A stretch of DNA of 20,962 nt from Actinomycetota bacterium (GCA_023379725.1 JAMCPC010000040.1:20616-41577); one strand, 5' to 3'. Shown: positions 1 through 7,382, numbered from the stretch's first letter. Numbers and translations are program-made. Notes: a model not told the origin generated them from the sequence alone.

Positions 1-13
1 GTGGAGGTATGTC

Positions 14-553
14 GTGTCTCGTATAGGCAAGCAGCCCGTATCGCTACCTTCCGGTGTGACTGTAAAAGCAGATGGTGATCGTATAGAGGTCAAGGGGCCT
101 AAGGGCGTACTTTTACGTGATCTTCCCTCTGAGATAGATGTCTTTCTGGATGGATCCACTCTAATGGTGCAACGTCAGAATGACGAACACAGAGCAAAAG
201 CATTGCATGGATTATATCGTACTTTGATATCGAATATGGTAGAGGGCGTTACAGATGGTTACAAAAAAGAGTTGGAGATTGTAGGTGTGGGATATAGGGC
301 TGTTTCCAAGGGGCCCGGAGAGATAGAGATGTCACTGGGCTTTTCTCATTCAGTAATAGTGCAGGCACCTGATGGGATATCATTTGAAGTACCCTCTCCG
401 ACCAGGGTAATTGTTTCGGGAATTGACAAGGAAAAGGTTGGTCAGGTTGCAGCTGATATCCGTAAGATTCGCAAACCTGAGCCATATAAGGGCAAGGGGG
501 TCAAGTATCTCGGGGAGCATATAATTCGTAAAGCAGGAAAGGCGGCCAAGTAG
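14..553 (+). CDS. rplF: 50S ribosomal protein L6
   Basis: Large-subunit protein near the base of the L7/L12 stalk and the factor-binding site. The 179-residue length is normal for L6. The N-terminus MSRIGKQPV and the C-terminal PEPYKGKGVKYLGE segment are L6 signatures, and two L6 domains fill the protein (about residues 1-80 and 81-179). The start is GTG with GGAGG at 3-7, six bases upstream; an ATG at 9 is out of frame and closes quickly. The stop is followed directly by the rplR GTG, so the genes are probably translationally coupled. The upstream neighbour (rpsH expected) lies outside the window. Confidence 0.98.
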   Translation: MSRIGKQPVSLPSGVTVKADGDRIEVKGPKGVLLRDLPSEIDVFLDGSTLMVQRQNDEHRAKALHGLYRTLISNMVEGVTDGYKKELEIVGVGYRAVSKGPGEIEMSLGFSHSVIVQAPDGISFEVPSPTRVIVSGIDKEKVGQVAADIRKIRKPEPYKGKGVKYLGEHIIRKAGKAAK

Positions 554-922
554 GTGAGTAGTTCCGTGTCCACGAAGAGAAGAGAATTGCGCAATAGACG
601 GCATGTCAGTGTCAGAAAGAGAATATCGGGTACTGCAGAGAGGCCGCGCTTGGCTGTTTTTCGTTCATCCCGCCATATATCTGCACAGGTTATAGATGAT
701 GTGGAAGGCAGAACGTTAGCGTATGCGTCCACAATGGAAAAGGACATGAAGAGCGGTACTGGCGGACCTCTTAACGATGCCGGTGAAGTGGGTCGCAGAT
801 TGGCTACACGAGCCAGGGAAGTAGGAGTGGATACAGTGGTGTTTGACAGGGGCGGGTTCAAATATCATGGTAGGGTAGCTGCCCTTGGTGATGCTGCCAG
901 GGAAGCGGGTCTTAAGTTTTAA
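554..922 (+). CDS. rplR: 50S ribosomal protein L18
   Basis: L18 binds 5S rRNA with L5 and anchors it in the central protuberance. The 122 residues match the family: a basic N-terminal tail (RRELRNRRHVSVRKRISGT), then RPRLAVFRSSRHISAQVIDD, and a C-terminal FDRGGFKYHGRVAALGDAAREAGL, the usual L18 ending. The GTG start abuts the rplF stop with no gap. The stop TAA overlaps an ATG at 922 that opens a 15-codon out-of-frame ORF leading up to rpsE. Nothing in the protein is abnormal. Confidence 0.98.
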   Translation: MSSSVSTKRRELRNRRHVSVRKRISGTAERPRLAVFRSSRHISAQVIDDVEGRTLAYASTMEKDMKSGTGGPLNDAGEVGRRLATRAREVGVDTVVFDRGGFKYHGRVAALGDAAREAGLKF

Positions 923-958
923 TGAACAGGCAAGTCGAGCGTAGGAGTATTCTGCAGT

Positions 959-1516
959 ATGTTAATTGACGGTTATCTGGAAGAGCAGACGATCATGGTA
1001 AATAGAGTTGCCAAGGTCGTCAAGGGCGGTAGAAGGTTCTCCTTTAGCGCGCTTGCTGTAGTGGGAGATAGGGATGGGCATGTCGGTATAGGCTTCGGTA
1101 AGGCTAAAGAGGCGGGAACGGCAGTACAAAAAGGGATTGAGGACGCAAAGAAATCTCTGTTTGATGTTCCCTTGGCGGGTGTAACGATCACTCATTCGGT
1201 CATAGGTCATGCTGGTGCCGGTAGAATACTTCTCAAGCCGGCTGCCCCCGGTACCGGTGTCATAGCTGGCGGTGCTGCAAGAGCCATACTTGAGCTGGCC
1301 GGAGTGCATGACGTGTTGTCTAAATCGCTTGGATCGTCCAATAGTATAAATGTCGCTCACGCTACTATAGATGCGCTTAGGCAATTGAAGCGCCCCGATC
1401 AAGTGGCCAGGTTACGTGGTCTCAAGGAAGACGATATAATTCCAAAGGGGTTGTTAAGAGCATTCAGGGAGCGTCAGCGTGCGCATGATCTGTACAGGGA
1501 GACTGATGTATCGTGA
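959..1516 (+). CDS. rpsE: 30S ribosomal protein S5
   Basis: S5 helps form the mRNA entry tunnel and contributes to decoding accuracy. The S5 double-stranded-RNA-binding signature is clear (VNRVAKVVKGGRRFSFSALAVVGD, cited here only as VNRVAKVVKGGRRFSF, about residues 14-29), followed by the C-terminal S5 domain (GVTITHSVIGHAGAGRI, GGAARAILELAGVHDVLSKSLGS). At 185 residues it lacks the long charged N-terminal tail of many actinobacterial S5 proteins. The ATG at 959 has AGGAG at 943-947, 11 bases away, slightly far. The tail after the SLGSSNSINVAHAT segment is typical. The stop overlaps a possible rpmD GTG by four bases (GTGA). Confidence 0.97.
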   Translation: MLIDGYLEEQTIMVNRVAKVVKGGRRFSFSALAVVGDRDGHVGIGFGKAKEAGTAVQKGIEDAKKSLFDVPLAGVTITHSVIGHAGAGRILLKPAAPGTGVIAGGAARAILELAGVHDVLSKSLGSSNSINVAHATIDALRQLKRPDQVARLRGLKEDDIIPKGLLRAFRERQRAHDLYRETDVS

Positions 1517-1851
1517 TTAGAGGCTCTACGACACATGATGGCGTATCGCATGAGGGTACAGCACGTACTGCCTCTGCTGGCGCATCTACCGGAAGAGGCG
1601 GGATGGATGACATAAAGCTTAATTTGGCTGATCTGGTCAGCGTACCTGAGGGTACCCCGTTAAAGATAGTTCAGCGACGTTCGGCTATCGGTGCAAAGCC
1701 AAAGAACAGAGGGACGTTAAAGGCTCTCGGACTTCGCAAGATAGGTATGGCAAGGACACATAGGGCCAGTCCTCAGCTTATGGGTATGCTGCGGAAGGTC
1801 AACCATTTAGTGGATATAATTCAAATTGAGCAGAGAGGAGACGTATCGTGA
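1513..1851 (+). CDS. rpmD: 50S ribosomal protein L30, with possible 30-residue N-terminal extension
   Basis: The L30 core starts near residue 40: LKIVQRRSAIGAKPKNRGTLKALGLRKIG then the RTHRASPQLMGMLRKVNHLVDI segment (key motifs GAKPKNRGTLKALGLRKIG and GMLRKVNHLV). L30 is usually about 60 residues. Two starts are possible. GTG at 1513 overlaps the rpsE stop as GTGA, just as the next gene overlaps this one, and gives 112 residues with a Thr/Ser/Ala/Gly-rich leader. ATG at 1603 has GGAAGAGG at 1591-1598, four bases away, and gives 82 residues (MDDIKLNLADLVS). Both exceed the family norm at the N-terminus. I favour ATG 1603 slightly on the RBS but give the full open frame because the coupled overlap is repeated at the next junction. 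Confidence 0.9.
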   Translation: MIRGSTTHDGVSHEGTARTASAGASTGRGGMDDIKLNLADLVSVPEGTPLKIVQRRSAIGAKPKNRGTLKALGLRKIGMARTHRASPQLMGMLRKVNHLVDIIQIEQRGDVS

Positions 1852-2336
1852 AGTTGCATGATCTGCATTCTCCGCCCGGTTCGCGCAAGCCAAAAAGAAG
1901 AGTAGGTCGCGGTACTGCAGGGAAGGGCGGCAAAACGGCGGGGCGAGGTACTAAAGGTCAGGGCGCAAGGAACAATATAAAGCCTGGTTTCGAGGGTGGT
2001 CAGTTGCCCCTTACCCAGCGTCTACCCAAGCTACGAGGCTTTGCCAATCCATTCAGGGTTAGTTATCAGGTGGTCAATCTGGAGAGGCTGAATACACTTG
2101 AGGTAGGCAGCGTAGACCCGGAATACCTGGTTCATGAGGGAATAGTACGTAAAGGCTCTCTGGTGAAGATTCTTGGAGACGGGAGTATAGACAAGGCAAT
2201 GATTGTCAAGGCTCACAAGTTTTCCAAGTCGGCCAAATCTTCCATAGAGGAGGCTGGGGGTACAGTAGAGATCCTGCCGCTTCCGTTCAAGGGAGGCCGT
2301 CCACCGGTCAAGGGGAATGCCCTGGCTAACAGGTAG
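1848..2336 (+). CDS. rplO: 50S ribosomal protein L15
   Basis: Early assembly protein of the large subunit. The 162 residues show the L15 Gly-rich N-terminal tail (RVGRGTAGKGGKTAGRGTKG, about residues 18-37), then the GFEGGQLPLTQRLPKLRGF signature, and a C-terminal domain ending KFSKSAKSSIEEAGGTVEIL. The GTG start overlaps the rpmD stop (GTGA), with GAGAGGAGA about ten bases upstream, so translation is probably coupled. It is the last gene of this packed block; 141 bases separate it from secY. Confidence 0.98.
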   Translation: MKLHDLHSPPGSRKPKRRVGRGTAGKGGKTAGRGTKGQGARNNIKPGFEGGQLPLTQRLPKLRGFANPFRVSYQVVNLERLNTLEVGSVDPEYLVHEGIVRKGSLVKILGDGSIDKAMIVKAHKFSKSAKSSIEEAGGTVEILPLPFKGGRPPVKGNALANR

Positions 2337-2425
2337 TCCGGTAGGGCGCATAGCCTCAAGTACCGGGAACCAGTTACATCCCGACGGTATGGCGGTGTAC
2401 TATGTACTATACTAATTAAGTTGCT

Positions 2426-2454
2426 TTGAAATTTTGCCTAAAAACTTGTATGAG
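2426..2454 (+). promoter_or_regulatory. candidate promoter before secY
   Basis: In the 141-base gap after rplO, TTGAAA (2426-2431) and TATGAG (2449-2454) are separated by 17 bases. The -35 is close to the sigma-70 consensus; the -10 matches four of six. An internal promoter before secY would let secY-adk-map be transcribed separately. This is a sequence match only. Confidence 0.3.
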
Positions 2455-2477
2455 CTGAAATCAGTTAAGGAGCGAGT

Positions 2478-3767
2478 GTGCTATCCAGTCTGAAAAATAT
2501 ATTCAAGATCCCCGACCTGAGAAACAAGGTGCTCTTTACGCTTCTGATTATTGGTATCTACCAGTTGGGCGCCAACGTCATCGTACCGGGAGTTGATTTT
2601 GCCAAGGTTCAGGAACTTGAGTCTGCCGCTAAATCAGCCGGTATTATCGGTTTTTTGAACCTTTTTTCTGGCGGTGCCCTTACCAGAATGGCTGTGTTCG
2701 GATTGGGCATCATGCCGTACATCACCAGCTCGATTATCATTCAGTTGCTGTCGACCGTGATACCAAAGTTCGAAGAATGGAGAGATCAGGGAGCGGTAGG
2801 AGAGAAAAAATTGACCCAGGCGACCAGGTATTTGACCATTGCGCTGGCCCTGATGCAGTCTACGGGACTTGTATACCTGTTCCATAATGGCGGCGGTGGC
2901 TTGTTTGGTTCTACCAACATAGACATCATTCCTGATTTTACGTTTCCTAGAGTGGTATTTATAGTGCTTACCCTGACGGCGGGTACTGCTTTTGTCATGT
3001 GGCTCGGAGAGCTTATTACCCAGCGCGGAATCGGCAACGGAATGTCCCTTATTATCTTCGCCAATGTCGTTGCCGGAGTCGTACCTTCCGGTGGAGCCGT
3101 TCTTGCTGAGGGAGGTGATCTCAAGTTTGGCGTGCTGGTCGCTCTGTCGATAGCCATACTGGTGTGGATAGTCTTTATGGAGCAGGGTCAGAGAAGAATT
3201 CCTGTTACGTTTGCCAGTAGGGTTGTTGGTCGTAAAATGTATGGAGGGTCATCCAGCTATATTCCGCTGAAGGTGAACCAATCAGGCGTTATACCAGTAA
3301 TCTTTGCCAGTTCGTTGCTGTATATTCCCGTTTTGCTGTCTAACGTACTTCCCTGGCAGGGGTTCCGTCTCTTCGTGAATAGCCATATTACGCCTACCAG
3401 CCTGCTGTACATCGGGCTCTATGGTGGCTTGGTGTTTCTGTTCGCCTACTTTTACGTGTATGTGGCTTTTGACCCTCACCAGCAGTCCGACATCATTCGT
3501 AAACAGGGAGGATTTATACCCGGGATAAGGCCGGGTCCGCCTACCGAGCGGTATCTATCCAGAATATTGAACCGGATTACCTTTCCAGGTGGTCTGTATC
3601 TTGCACTTGTAGTCGTTGTCCCCGGAGTCCTCATGGCACTGTGGGCAATCACGGCTTATCCATTTTATGGCATCACACTTCTTATAGCTGTGGGCGTTTC
3701 ATTGGAGACCATGCGTCAGATAGATAGCCAGCTCATGATGAGAAATTATGAGGGGTTCCTCTCGTAG
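2478..3767 (+). CDS. secY: protein translocase subunit SecY
   Basis: Central channel of the SecYEG translocon, in the inner membrane. The 429-residue length is normal. Recognisable SecY features are LRNKVLFTLLIIGIYQLGA (TM1), the plug-side GFLNLFSGGAL, the GIMPYITSSIIIQLL helix, GEKKLTQATRY in the first cytoplasmic loop, the GELITQRGIGNGMSLII motif, and the C-terminal PTERYLSRILNRITFPGG loop. About ten hydrophobic helices are visible. The start is GTG at 2478 with AAGGAG (2468-2472) five bases upstream. adk begins nine bases after the stop, so secY-adk-map read as one unit. Confidence 0.98.
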   Translation: MLSSLKNIFKIPDLRNKVLFTLLIIGIYQLGANVIVPGVDFAKVQELESAAKSAGIIGFLNLFSGGALTRMAVFGLGIMPYITSSIIIQLLSTVIPKFEEWRDQGAVGEKKLTQATRYLTIALALMQSTGLVYLFHNGGGGLFGSTNIDIIPDFTFPRVVFIVLTLTAGTAFVMWLGELITQRGIGNGMSLIIFANVVAGVVPSGGAVLAEGGDLKFGVLVALSIAILVWIVFMEQGQRRIPVTFASRVVGRKMYGGSSSYIPLKVNQSGVIPVIFASSLLYIPVLLSNVLPWQGFRLFVNSHITPTSLLYIGLYGGLVFLFAYFYVYVAFDPHQQSDIIRKQGGFIPGIRPGPPTERYLSRILNRITFPGGLYLALVVVVPGVLMALWAITAYPFYGITLLIAVGVSLETMRQIDSQLMMRNYEGFLS

Positions 3768-3776
3768 GGGTAATTT

Positions 3777-4424
3777 GTGAGATTGGTGGTTCTGGGTAGG
3801 CAGGGCTCCGGGAAGGGAACCCAGTGTGTCTTGCTTTCGCGATATTATGCAGTTCCTCATATATCGACAGGCGACATGCTTAGGTCAGCAGTCAAGGCCG
3901 GTACGCCGATAGGATTGAAGGTACGGGAAATTATAGGACGAGGTGCGCTAATACCGGATGACATCGTGACCGATATGGTATTCAACAGATTAATGGAGGG
4001 AGATGTGCGGAATCTTGGCTTCATCCTGGATGGCTTTCCTCGTACGGTGGCACAGGCCGAGGCTCTCGAGCAGATGCTGGGAGAGTCTGAACTGGATAGA
4101 GCTATAGAGCTGGATGTGCCCAGCGAATTAACTATTAGAAGACTTACTGCAAGACGAGTATGCAGTGATTGTGGTGCTATATATTCCACGCATAAGCCCC
4201 CAAAGTTTAATTGGACTTGCGATATATGTGGTGGAGAGGTTGTGCAGAGAGATGATGACCGGGAAGAGTCCATCCGTAAGCGGCTGGCACTTTATGATAC
4301 TGAGACGTTGCCGGTTGTACAATGGTATGAGAAACGTTCCCTGCTATCTAGAATAACAGGTACAGGATCTCAATCTGCCGTCCTTAAGAGGATACAGAAG
4401 GCATTGACTGGAGTTGTTTCATGA
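3777..4424 (+). CDS. adk: adenylate kinase, zinc-binding LID type
   Basis: Interconverts ATP + AMP and 2 ADP in the cytoplasm. The P-loop is GRQGSGKGTQC at residues 7-17 (common form GAPGAGKGTQ). The NMP-binding segment is STGDMLRSAVKAGTPIG, and FILDGFPRT is the family signature. The LID (about residues 126-160) has CSDCG ... CDICGG, four cysteines placed for a structural zinc as in Gram-positive enzymes. The 215-residue length is normal. The start is GTG at 3777 with a weak TAGGGG upstream. The stop overlaps the ATG of map (ATGA), so the two are coupled. Confidence 0.97.
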   Translation: MRLVVLGRQGSGKGTQCVLLSRYYAVPHISTGDMLRSAVKAGTPIGLKVREIIGRGALIPDDIVTDMVFNRLMEGDVRNLGFILDGFPRTVAQAEALEQMLGESELDRAIELDVPSELTIRRLTARRVCSDCGAIYSTHKPPKFNWTCDICGGEVVQRDDDREESIRKRLALYDTETLPVVQWYEKRSLLSRITGTGSQSAVLKRIQKALTGVVS

Positions 4425-5158
4425 TTAGAAGGAAAGATGAACTGGACAAGATGCGTAAGGCCGGTCGTGTCGTTGCTGAGATACTACATGAGATAGAGGT
4501 GCACGTAAAGCCGGGGGTCACGACAGCATTTTTGGATAAGGTCGCTAGAGATGTACTTGACAGGAGAGGTGCAAGATCCAACTTCCTTGGCTATAGAGGC
4601 TATCCGGCCACTATCTGCACTTCACCGAATGACGTTATAGTTCATGGCATACCGGGGAGTTATATTCTTCAGGAAGGGGATATCATATCGGTGGACTGCG
4701 GGGCAATTGTAGAGGGGTACCATGGAGATGCGGCACGTACATTTCCGGTCGGAGAGGTGAGCGCTGAGTCGATGCGGCTGATGGAGGTGACCAGGGAGGC
4801 ATTGGAAGCGGGAAAGTCGCAGCTTCATCCGGCAAAGCATCTTAACGAGGTCGGCAGGGCAGTAGAACGAGTGGGCAAGAGGGCAGGCTATGGAGTAGTG
4901 AAGCAATATGTCGGCCACGCTATAGGAACAGCCATGCATGAAGAGCCACAGGTGCCAAACTACTGGCCGGGGAAACCAGGCATAAAACTGGCATCTGGAA
5001 TGGTCTTTGCCGTTGAACCAATGTTCAATATAGGTAGTAGCGATACGGTACAGCTTGACGACGGATGGACGGTTGTAACCAAAGATGGCAGTATGTCTGC
5101 CCATTTCGAAGATACAATTGCAGTCACAGAACACGGTCCGGAAGTTTTCACTGCCTGA
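4421..5158 (+). CDS. map: methionine aminopeptidase, type I
   Basis: Removes the initiator Met co-translationally. At 245 residues it is a minimal type Ia enzyme, without an N-terminal zinc-finger extension. The five metal ligands are present: Asp92 (SVDCG), Asp103 (HGDAART), His166 (VGHAIG), Glu199 (AVEPMF) and Glu230 (HFEDT). Substrate-side His75 (VHGIP) and His173 (MHEEPQVPN) are also there. The ATG overlaps the adk stop by four bases. Last gene of the secY-adk-map unit; a 147-base untranslated stretch with its own promoter follows. Confidence 0.98.
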   Translation: MIRRKDELDKMRKAGRVVAEILHEIEVHVKPGVTTAFLDKVARDVLDRRGARSNFLGYRGYPATICTSPNDVIVHGIPGSYILQEGDIISVDCGAIVEGYHGDAARTFPVGEVSAESMRLMEVTREALEAGKSQLHPAKHLNEVGRAVERVGKRAGYGVVKQYVGHAIGTAMHEEPQVPNYWPGKPGIKLASGMVFAVEPMFNIGSSDTVQLDDGWTVVTKDGSMSAHFEDTIAVTEHGPEVFTA

Positions 5159-5178
5159 ACTTATGACTATTTTATATG

Positions 5179-5187
5179 TGCTATAAT
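5179..5187 (+). promoter_or_regulatory. extended -10 promoter of infA operon
   Basis: TGCTATAAT at 5179-5187 is a perfect extended -10 (TGnTATAAT). No good -35 is seen at the usual distance, which fits extended -10 promoters. Transcription would start near 5194, giving a leader of about 110 bases before the infA start. That leader contains self-complementary GC-rich words (TGCGC near 5200 and GCGCA at 5229-5233) that could form a hairpin. Confidence 0.6.
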
Positions 5188-5305
5188 AACATCATCGTTG
5201 CGCAGGTTGCGAGAGTGCAGTCAATTTGCGCGCACCCGTAGATGTCGTATAAGATAATCAAGCTGTAAATTATATGAATAATGATGTTATAAAGGAGGTA
5301 AGTGT

Positions 5306-5530
5306 CTGCCTGAAGCTAAAGAGGACGCTATAGTGCTGGAAGGAACGGTCGTGGAACCATTACCAAACGCGATGTTCAGAGTCGAATTGGAGAATGGACA
5401 TAAAGTGCTGGCACATAGTTCCGGTAAAATGAGAATGCATAGGATTCGTATCCTTACAGGAGATAAGGTGCAAGTCGAGGTTACTCCCTATGACCTCACC
5501 AGGGGCAGGATAACTTACAGATACAAATGA
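5306..5530 (+). CDS. infA: translation initiation factor IF-1, apparent CTG start
   Basis: IF-1 occupies the 30S A-site during initiation. The OB-fold protein is unmistakable (EGTVVEPLPNAMFRVELENG, then AHSSGKMRMHRIRILTGDKV and TPYDLTRGRITYRYK). The conserved N-terminus PEAKEDAIVLEG is encoded in frame upstream of the first in-frame GTG (5333), so translation must begin earlier. In that stretch the only near-cognate start is CTG at 5306, seven bases after GGAGG (5294-5298, within AAAGGAGGT). This gives 74 residues, the usual IF-1 length. The GTG at 5302 is in another frame and stops after three codons. The alternatives are a 65-residue protein from GTG 5333 (AAAGAGG upstream) or a one-base insertion near 5311 in this assembly. 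Confidence 0.9.
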   Translation: MPEAKEDAIVLEGTVVEPLPNAMFRVELENGHKVLAHSSGKMRMHRIRILTGDKVQVEVTPYDLTRGRITYRYK

Positions 5531-5554
5531 TATTAGTCAAGGAGATCATGGACT

Positions 5555-5668
5555 TTGAAAGTTAGACCCAGTGTCAAGCCGATGTGTGAGAAGTGCAAAG
5601 TAATTCGTCGTCATGGCAAGGTATTGGTAATATGTGTGAACCCGCGCCACAAGCAGCGTCAGGGATAG
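5555..5668 (+). CDS. rpmJ: 50S ribosomal protein L36, TTG start
   Basis: This 37-residue protein begins MKVRPSVKPMCEKCKVI. It has the zinc ligands Cys11, Cys14, Cys27 and His32 (C-x2-C ... C-x4-H), so it is the zinc-binding form of L36. The start is TTG at 5555 with AAGGAG (5539-5544) ten bases upstream. A nearer ATG at 5548 is out of frame and ends after five codons (MDFES). The gene sits between infA and rpsM as in most bacteria. Confidence 0.95.
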   Translation: MKVRPSVKPMCEKCKVIRRHGKVLVICVNPRHKQRQG

Positions 5669-5672
5669 ATAC

Positions 5673-6053
5673 ATGGCACGAATAGCAGGAGTAGATATAC
5701 CCAGGGAGAAGAGGTTGGAAGCCGCACTCACCTATATATATGGTATTGGAGCATCGACAGCCAAGGAGATCTGTGATGCGGTGGAGATTGACCCGGGTTC
5801 CAGGGTAAGAGACCTTACCGAGGATGAGGTAGCCAAGTTACGATCCTGGATAGATGCAAATATCAAGATAGAGGGTGACCTACGCAGGGATGTCAGTCAG
5901 GGCATCAGGCGTAAGATGGATATAGGATGCTATCAGGGTATACGGCATCGTAGAGGTTTGCCCGTGAGAGGGCAGCGTACCCACACCAATGCACGAACAC
6001 GTAAGGGTCCCCGCCAAGCGGTAGCAGGTAAGAAAAAGGTAAAGAAGCACTAG
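5673..6053 (+). CDS. rpsM: 30S ribosomal protein S13
   Basis: Head protein of the small subunit, contacting the large subunit and P-site tRNA. The 126 residues include MARIAGVDIPREKRLEAALT, the helix-two-turn-helix region (YGIGASTAKEICDAV), the S13 signature QGIRHRRGLPVRGQRTHTN and a basic tail ending GKKKVKKH. ATG at 5673 lies four bases after the rpmJ stop, with AGGGATAG overlapping that stop as the RBS. No anomalies. Confidence 0.98.
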   Translation: MARIAGVDIPREKRLEAALTYIYGIGASTAKEICDAVEIDPGSRVRDLTEDEVAKLRSWIDANIKIEGDLRRDVSQGIRRKMDIGCYQGIRHRRGLPVRGQRTHTNARTRKGPRQAVAGKKKVKKH

Positions 6054-6060
6054 GAGTAGT

Positions 6061-6477
6061 ATGGCACGTCAACAGAGAACGAACGTCAAGACCGGGCAGG
6101 CGAGAAAGGTAAGGCGCCGTGAGCGCAAGAATATCATGTATGGAGTGGCTCACATAAAGAGCTCTTTTAACAACACGATAGTGAGCTTTTGTGACCCCGA
6201 AGGCAACGTGATAGCTTGGTCTTCATCCGGTATCGTTGGGTTCAAGGGCTCTCGCAAGTCTACACCGTTTGCAGCTCAGATGGCTGCAGATGTTGCTTCA
6301 CAGAAGGCTATGGAGCACGGCGTACGCAAGGTCGATATCTACGTGAGGGGCCCAGGGTCGGGTAGAGATACTGCGGTGAGGGCCATTGCCGCTTCCGGTA
6401 TTGAGGTGGTTGGCATAAAGGATGTTACTCCGCTCCCGCACAACGGTTGTCGTCCCAAGAAGCGCCGTCGTGTATAG
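6061..6477 (+). CDS. rpsK: 30S ribosomal protein S11
   Basis: Small-subunit platform protein lining the mRNA exit side with S7. The 138 residues show a long basic N-terminal tail (KVRRRERKN), then GVAHIKSSFNNTIV, GFKGSRKSTPFAAQMAAD, VRGPGSGRDTAVRAIAASG and the ending DVTPLPHNGCRPKKRRRV, all S11 hallmarks. TAGGAG lies five to six bases before the ATG. It follows rpsM after seven bases; a 137-base gap with possible RNA structure separates it from rpsD. Confidence 0.98.
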   Translation: MARQQRTNVKTGQARKVRRRERKNIMYGVAHIKSSFNNTIVSFCDPEGNVIAWSSSGIVGFKGSRKSTPFAAQMAADVASQKAMEHGVRKVDIYVRGPGSGRDTAVRAIAASGIEVVGIKDVTPLPHNGCRPKKRRRV

Positions 6478-6483
6478 TGGCAG

Positions 6484-6581
6484 TGCAGTGTCCAGTGACA
6501 ATGTACTGCATGGGTGCGAGGAGAGGATAGCCATTGTATAAGCAGGTATTCGTTGCGGTTTATGCAATTACGCTACGTAAT
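6484..6581 (+). other. leader between rpsK and rpsD with two small inverted repeats
   Basis: The 137-base gap holds TGCAGT (6484-6489) matching ACTGCA (6505-6510), and a tighter ATTACG-CTA-CGTAAT at 6567-6581 (6-bp arms, 3-base loop), about 25 bases upstream of the rpsD RBS. S4 is an autogenous repressor in E. coli (alpha operon) and in Bacillus (rpsD leader). Whether this leader binds S4 is inference; neither stem has a T-tract, so I do not call a terminator. Confidence 0.35.
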
Positions 6582-6614
6582 GATGTATTTCTGGAGAGTA
6601 TAGGAAGGTAGTTG

Positions 6615-7262
6615 ATGGCAAGATATACAGGCCCTGTATGCAGGTTGTGTAGGCGAGAGCATGCCAAGTTATTCTTGAAAGGCGAGAGGTGCTATTCGCT
6701 TAAGTGTCCGGTATCCGAGGCAGTTACCGATCGTCATAGCCGAGCATACCCCCCGGGGCAACATGGTAGAGACAGAATGAGGCAAGGGTCGGAATACCAG
6801 ATTCAGCTCAGGGAGAAACAAAAGGTAAGGCGTACATACGGCGTGCTTGAGAAGCAGTTTCGTAAAATGTATGCCGATGCCAGTCGCCGTCAGGGTATTA
6901 CAGGGGAGATACTATTGGCTATGCTTGAGTTGCGGCTGGATAATGTAGTTTTCAGGGCGCGGTATGGTTCGAGTAGGGCTCAAGCGCGTCAGCTGGTTCG
7001 CCATGGCCATGTGCTGGTGAACTCCAAACGTGTCACGATACCGAGCTACCGGCTTAGCCCGGGAGACAAGGTGTCTATAACCGAGCCGACCAGAGAAATG
7101 GCCGTAGTAAGGCGTAATCTTGAGATGATCGACAGGGCTATGCCAGCCTGGATGGCCTCCGAGGAGGGTCCATGGGAAGTGTCCATACTGTCAGAACCCA
7201 AGCGAAGTGAAATTGATGAGGCAGTAAAAGAGCAACTGATCGTCGAGTTGTATTCTAAGTAA
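6615..7262 (+). CDS. rpsD: 30S ribosomal protein S4, zinc-binding form
   Basis: Primary 16S rRNA-binding protein that nucleates 30S assembly. The N-terminus MARYTGPVCRLCRREHAKLF contains Cys9 and Cys12, with Cys26 and Cys31 following, the C4 zinc set of the C+ paralog type. The S4 RNA-binding domain is LELRLDNVVFRARYGSSRAQ and onward to RQLVRHGHVLVNSKRV. Length is 215 residues. I choose ATG 6615, with AGGAAGG (6602-6608) six bases upstream; a TTG three bases earlier would add one Met. Typical place before rpoA in Actinomycetota and Clostridia. Confidence 0.97.
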   Translation: MARYTGPVCRLCRREHAKLFLKGERCYSLKCPVSEAVTDRHSRAYPPGQHGRDRMRQGSEYQIQLREKQKVRRTYGVLEKQFRKMYADASRRQGITGEILLAMLELRLDNVVFRARYGSSRAQARQLVRHGHVLVNSKRVTIPSYRLSPGDKVSITEPTREMAVVRRNLEMIDRAMPAWMASEEGPWEVSILSEPKRSEIDEAVKEQLIVELYSK

Positions 7263-7382
7263 AGTTGAGTCGTTACAAGTTTCATTGGGATCGTAGTCGA
7301 TTGTTGTGAGTGGTTCAGGTGAAGTTGTTACCGGTTTATTCGGGGTAGCACCTGCTTACCGATGCGTGGCTATAAGCGGCAT

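Noticed and set aside
922..969. Frameshift in rpsE joining the 15-codon upstream ORF to S5
   Set aside because: S5 has a proper ATG at 959 with AGGAG upstream and complete conserved domains; the upstream ORF has no S5 similarity I can defend.
2338..2366. CCGGTA ... TACCGG inverted repeat after rplO as terminator
   Set aside because: The loop is 17 bases and there is no T-tract; stem too short to call.
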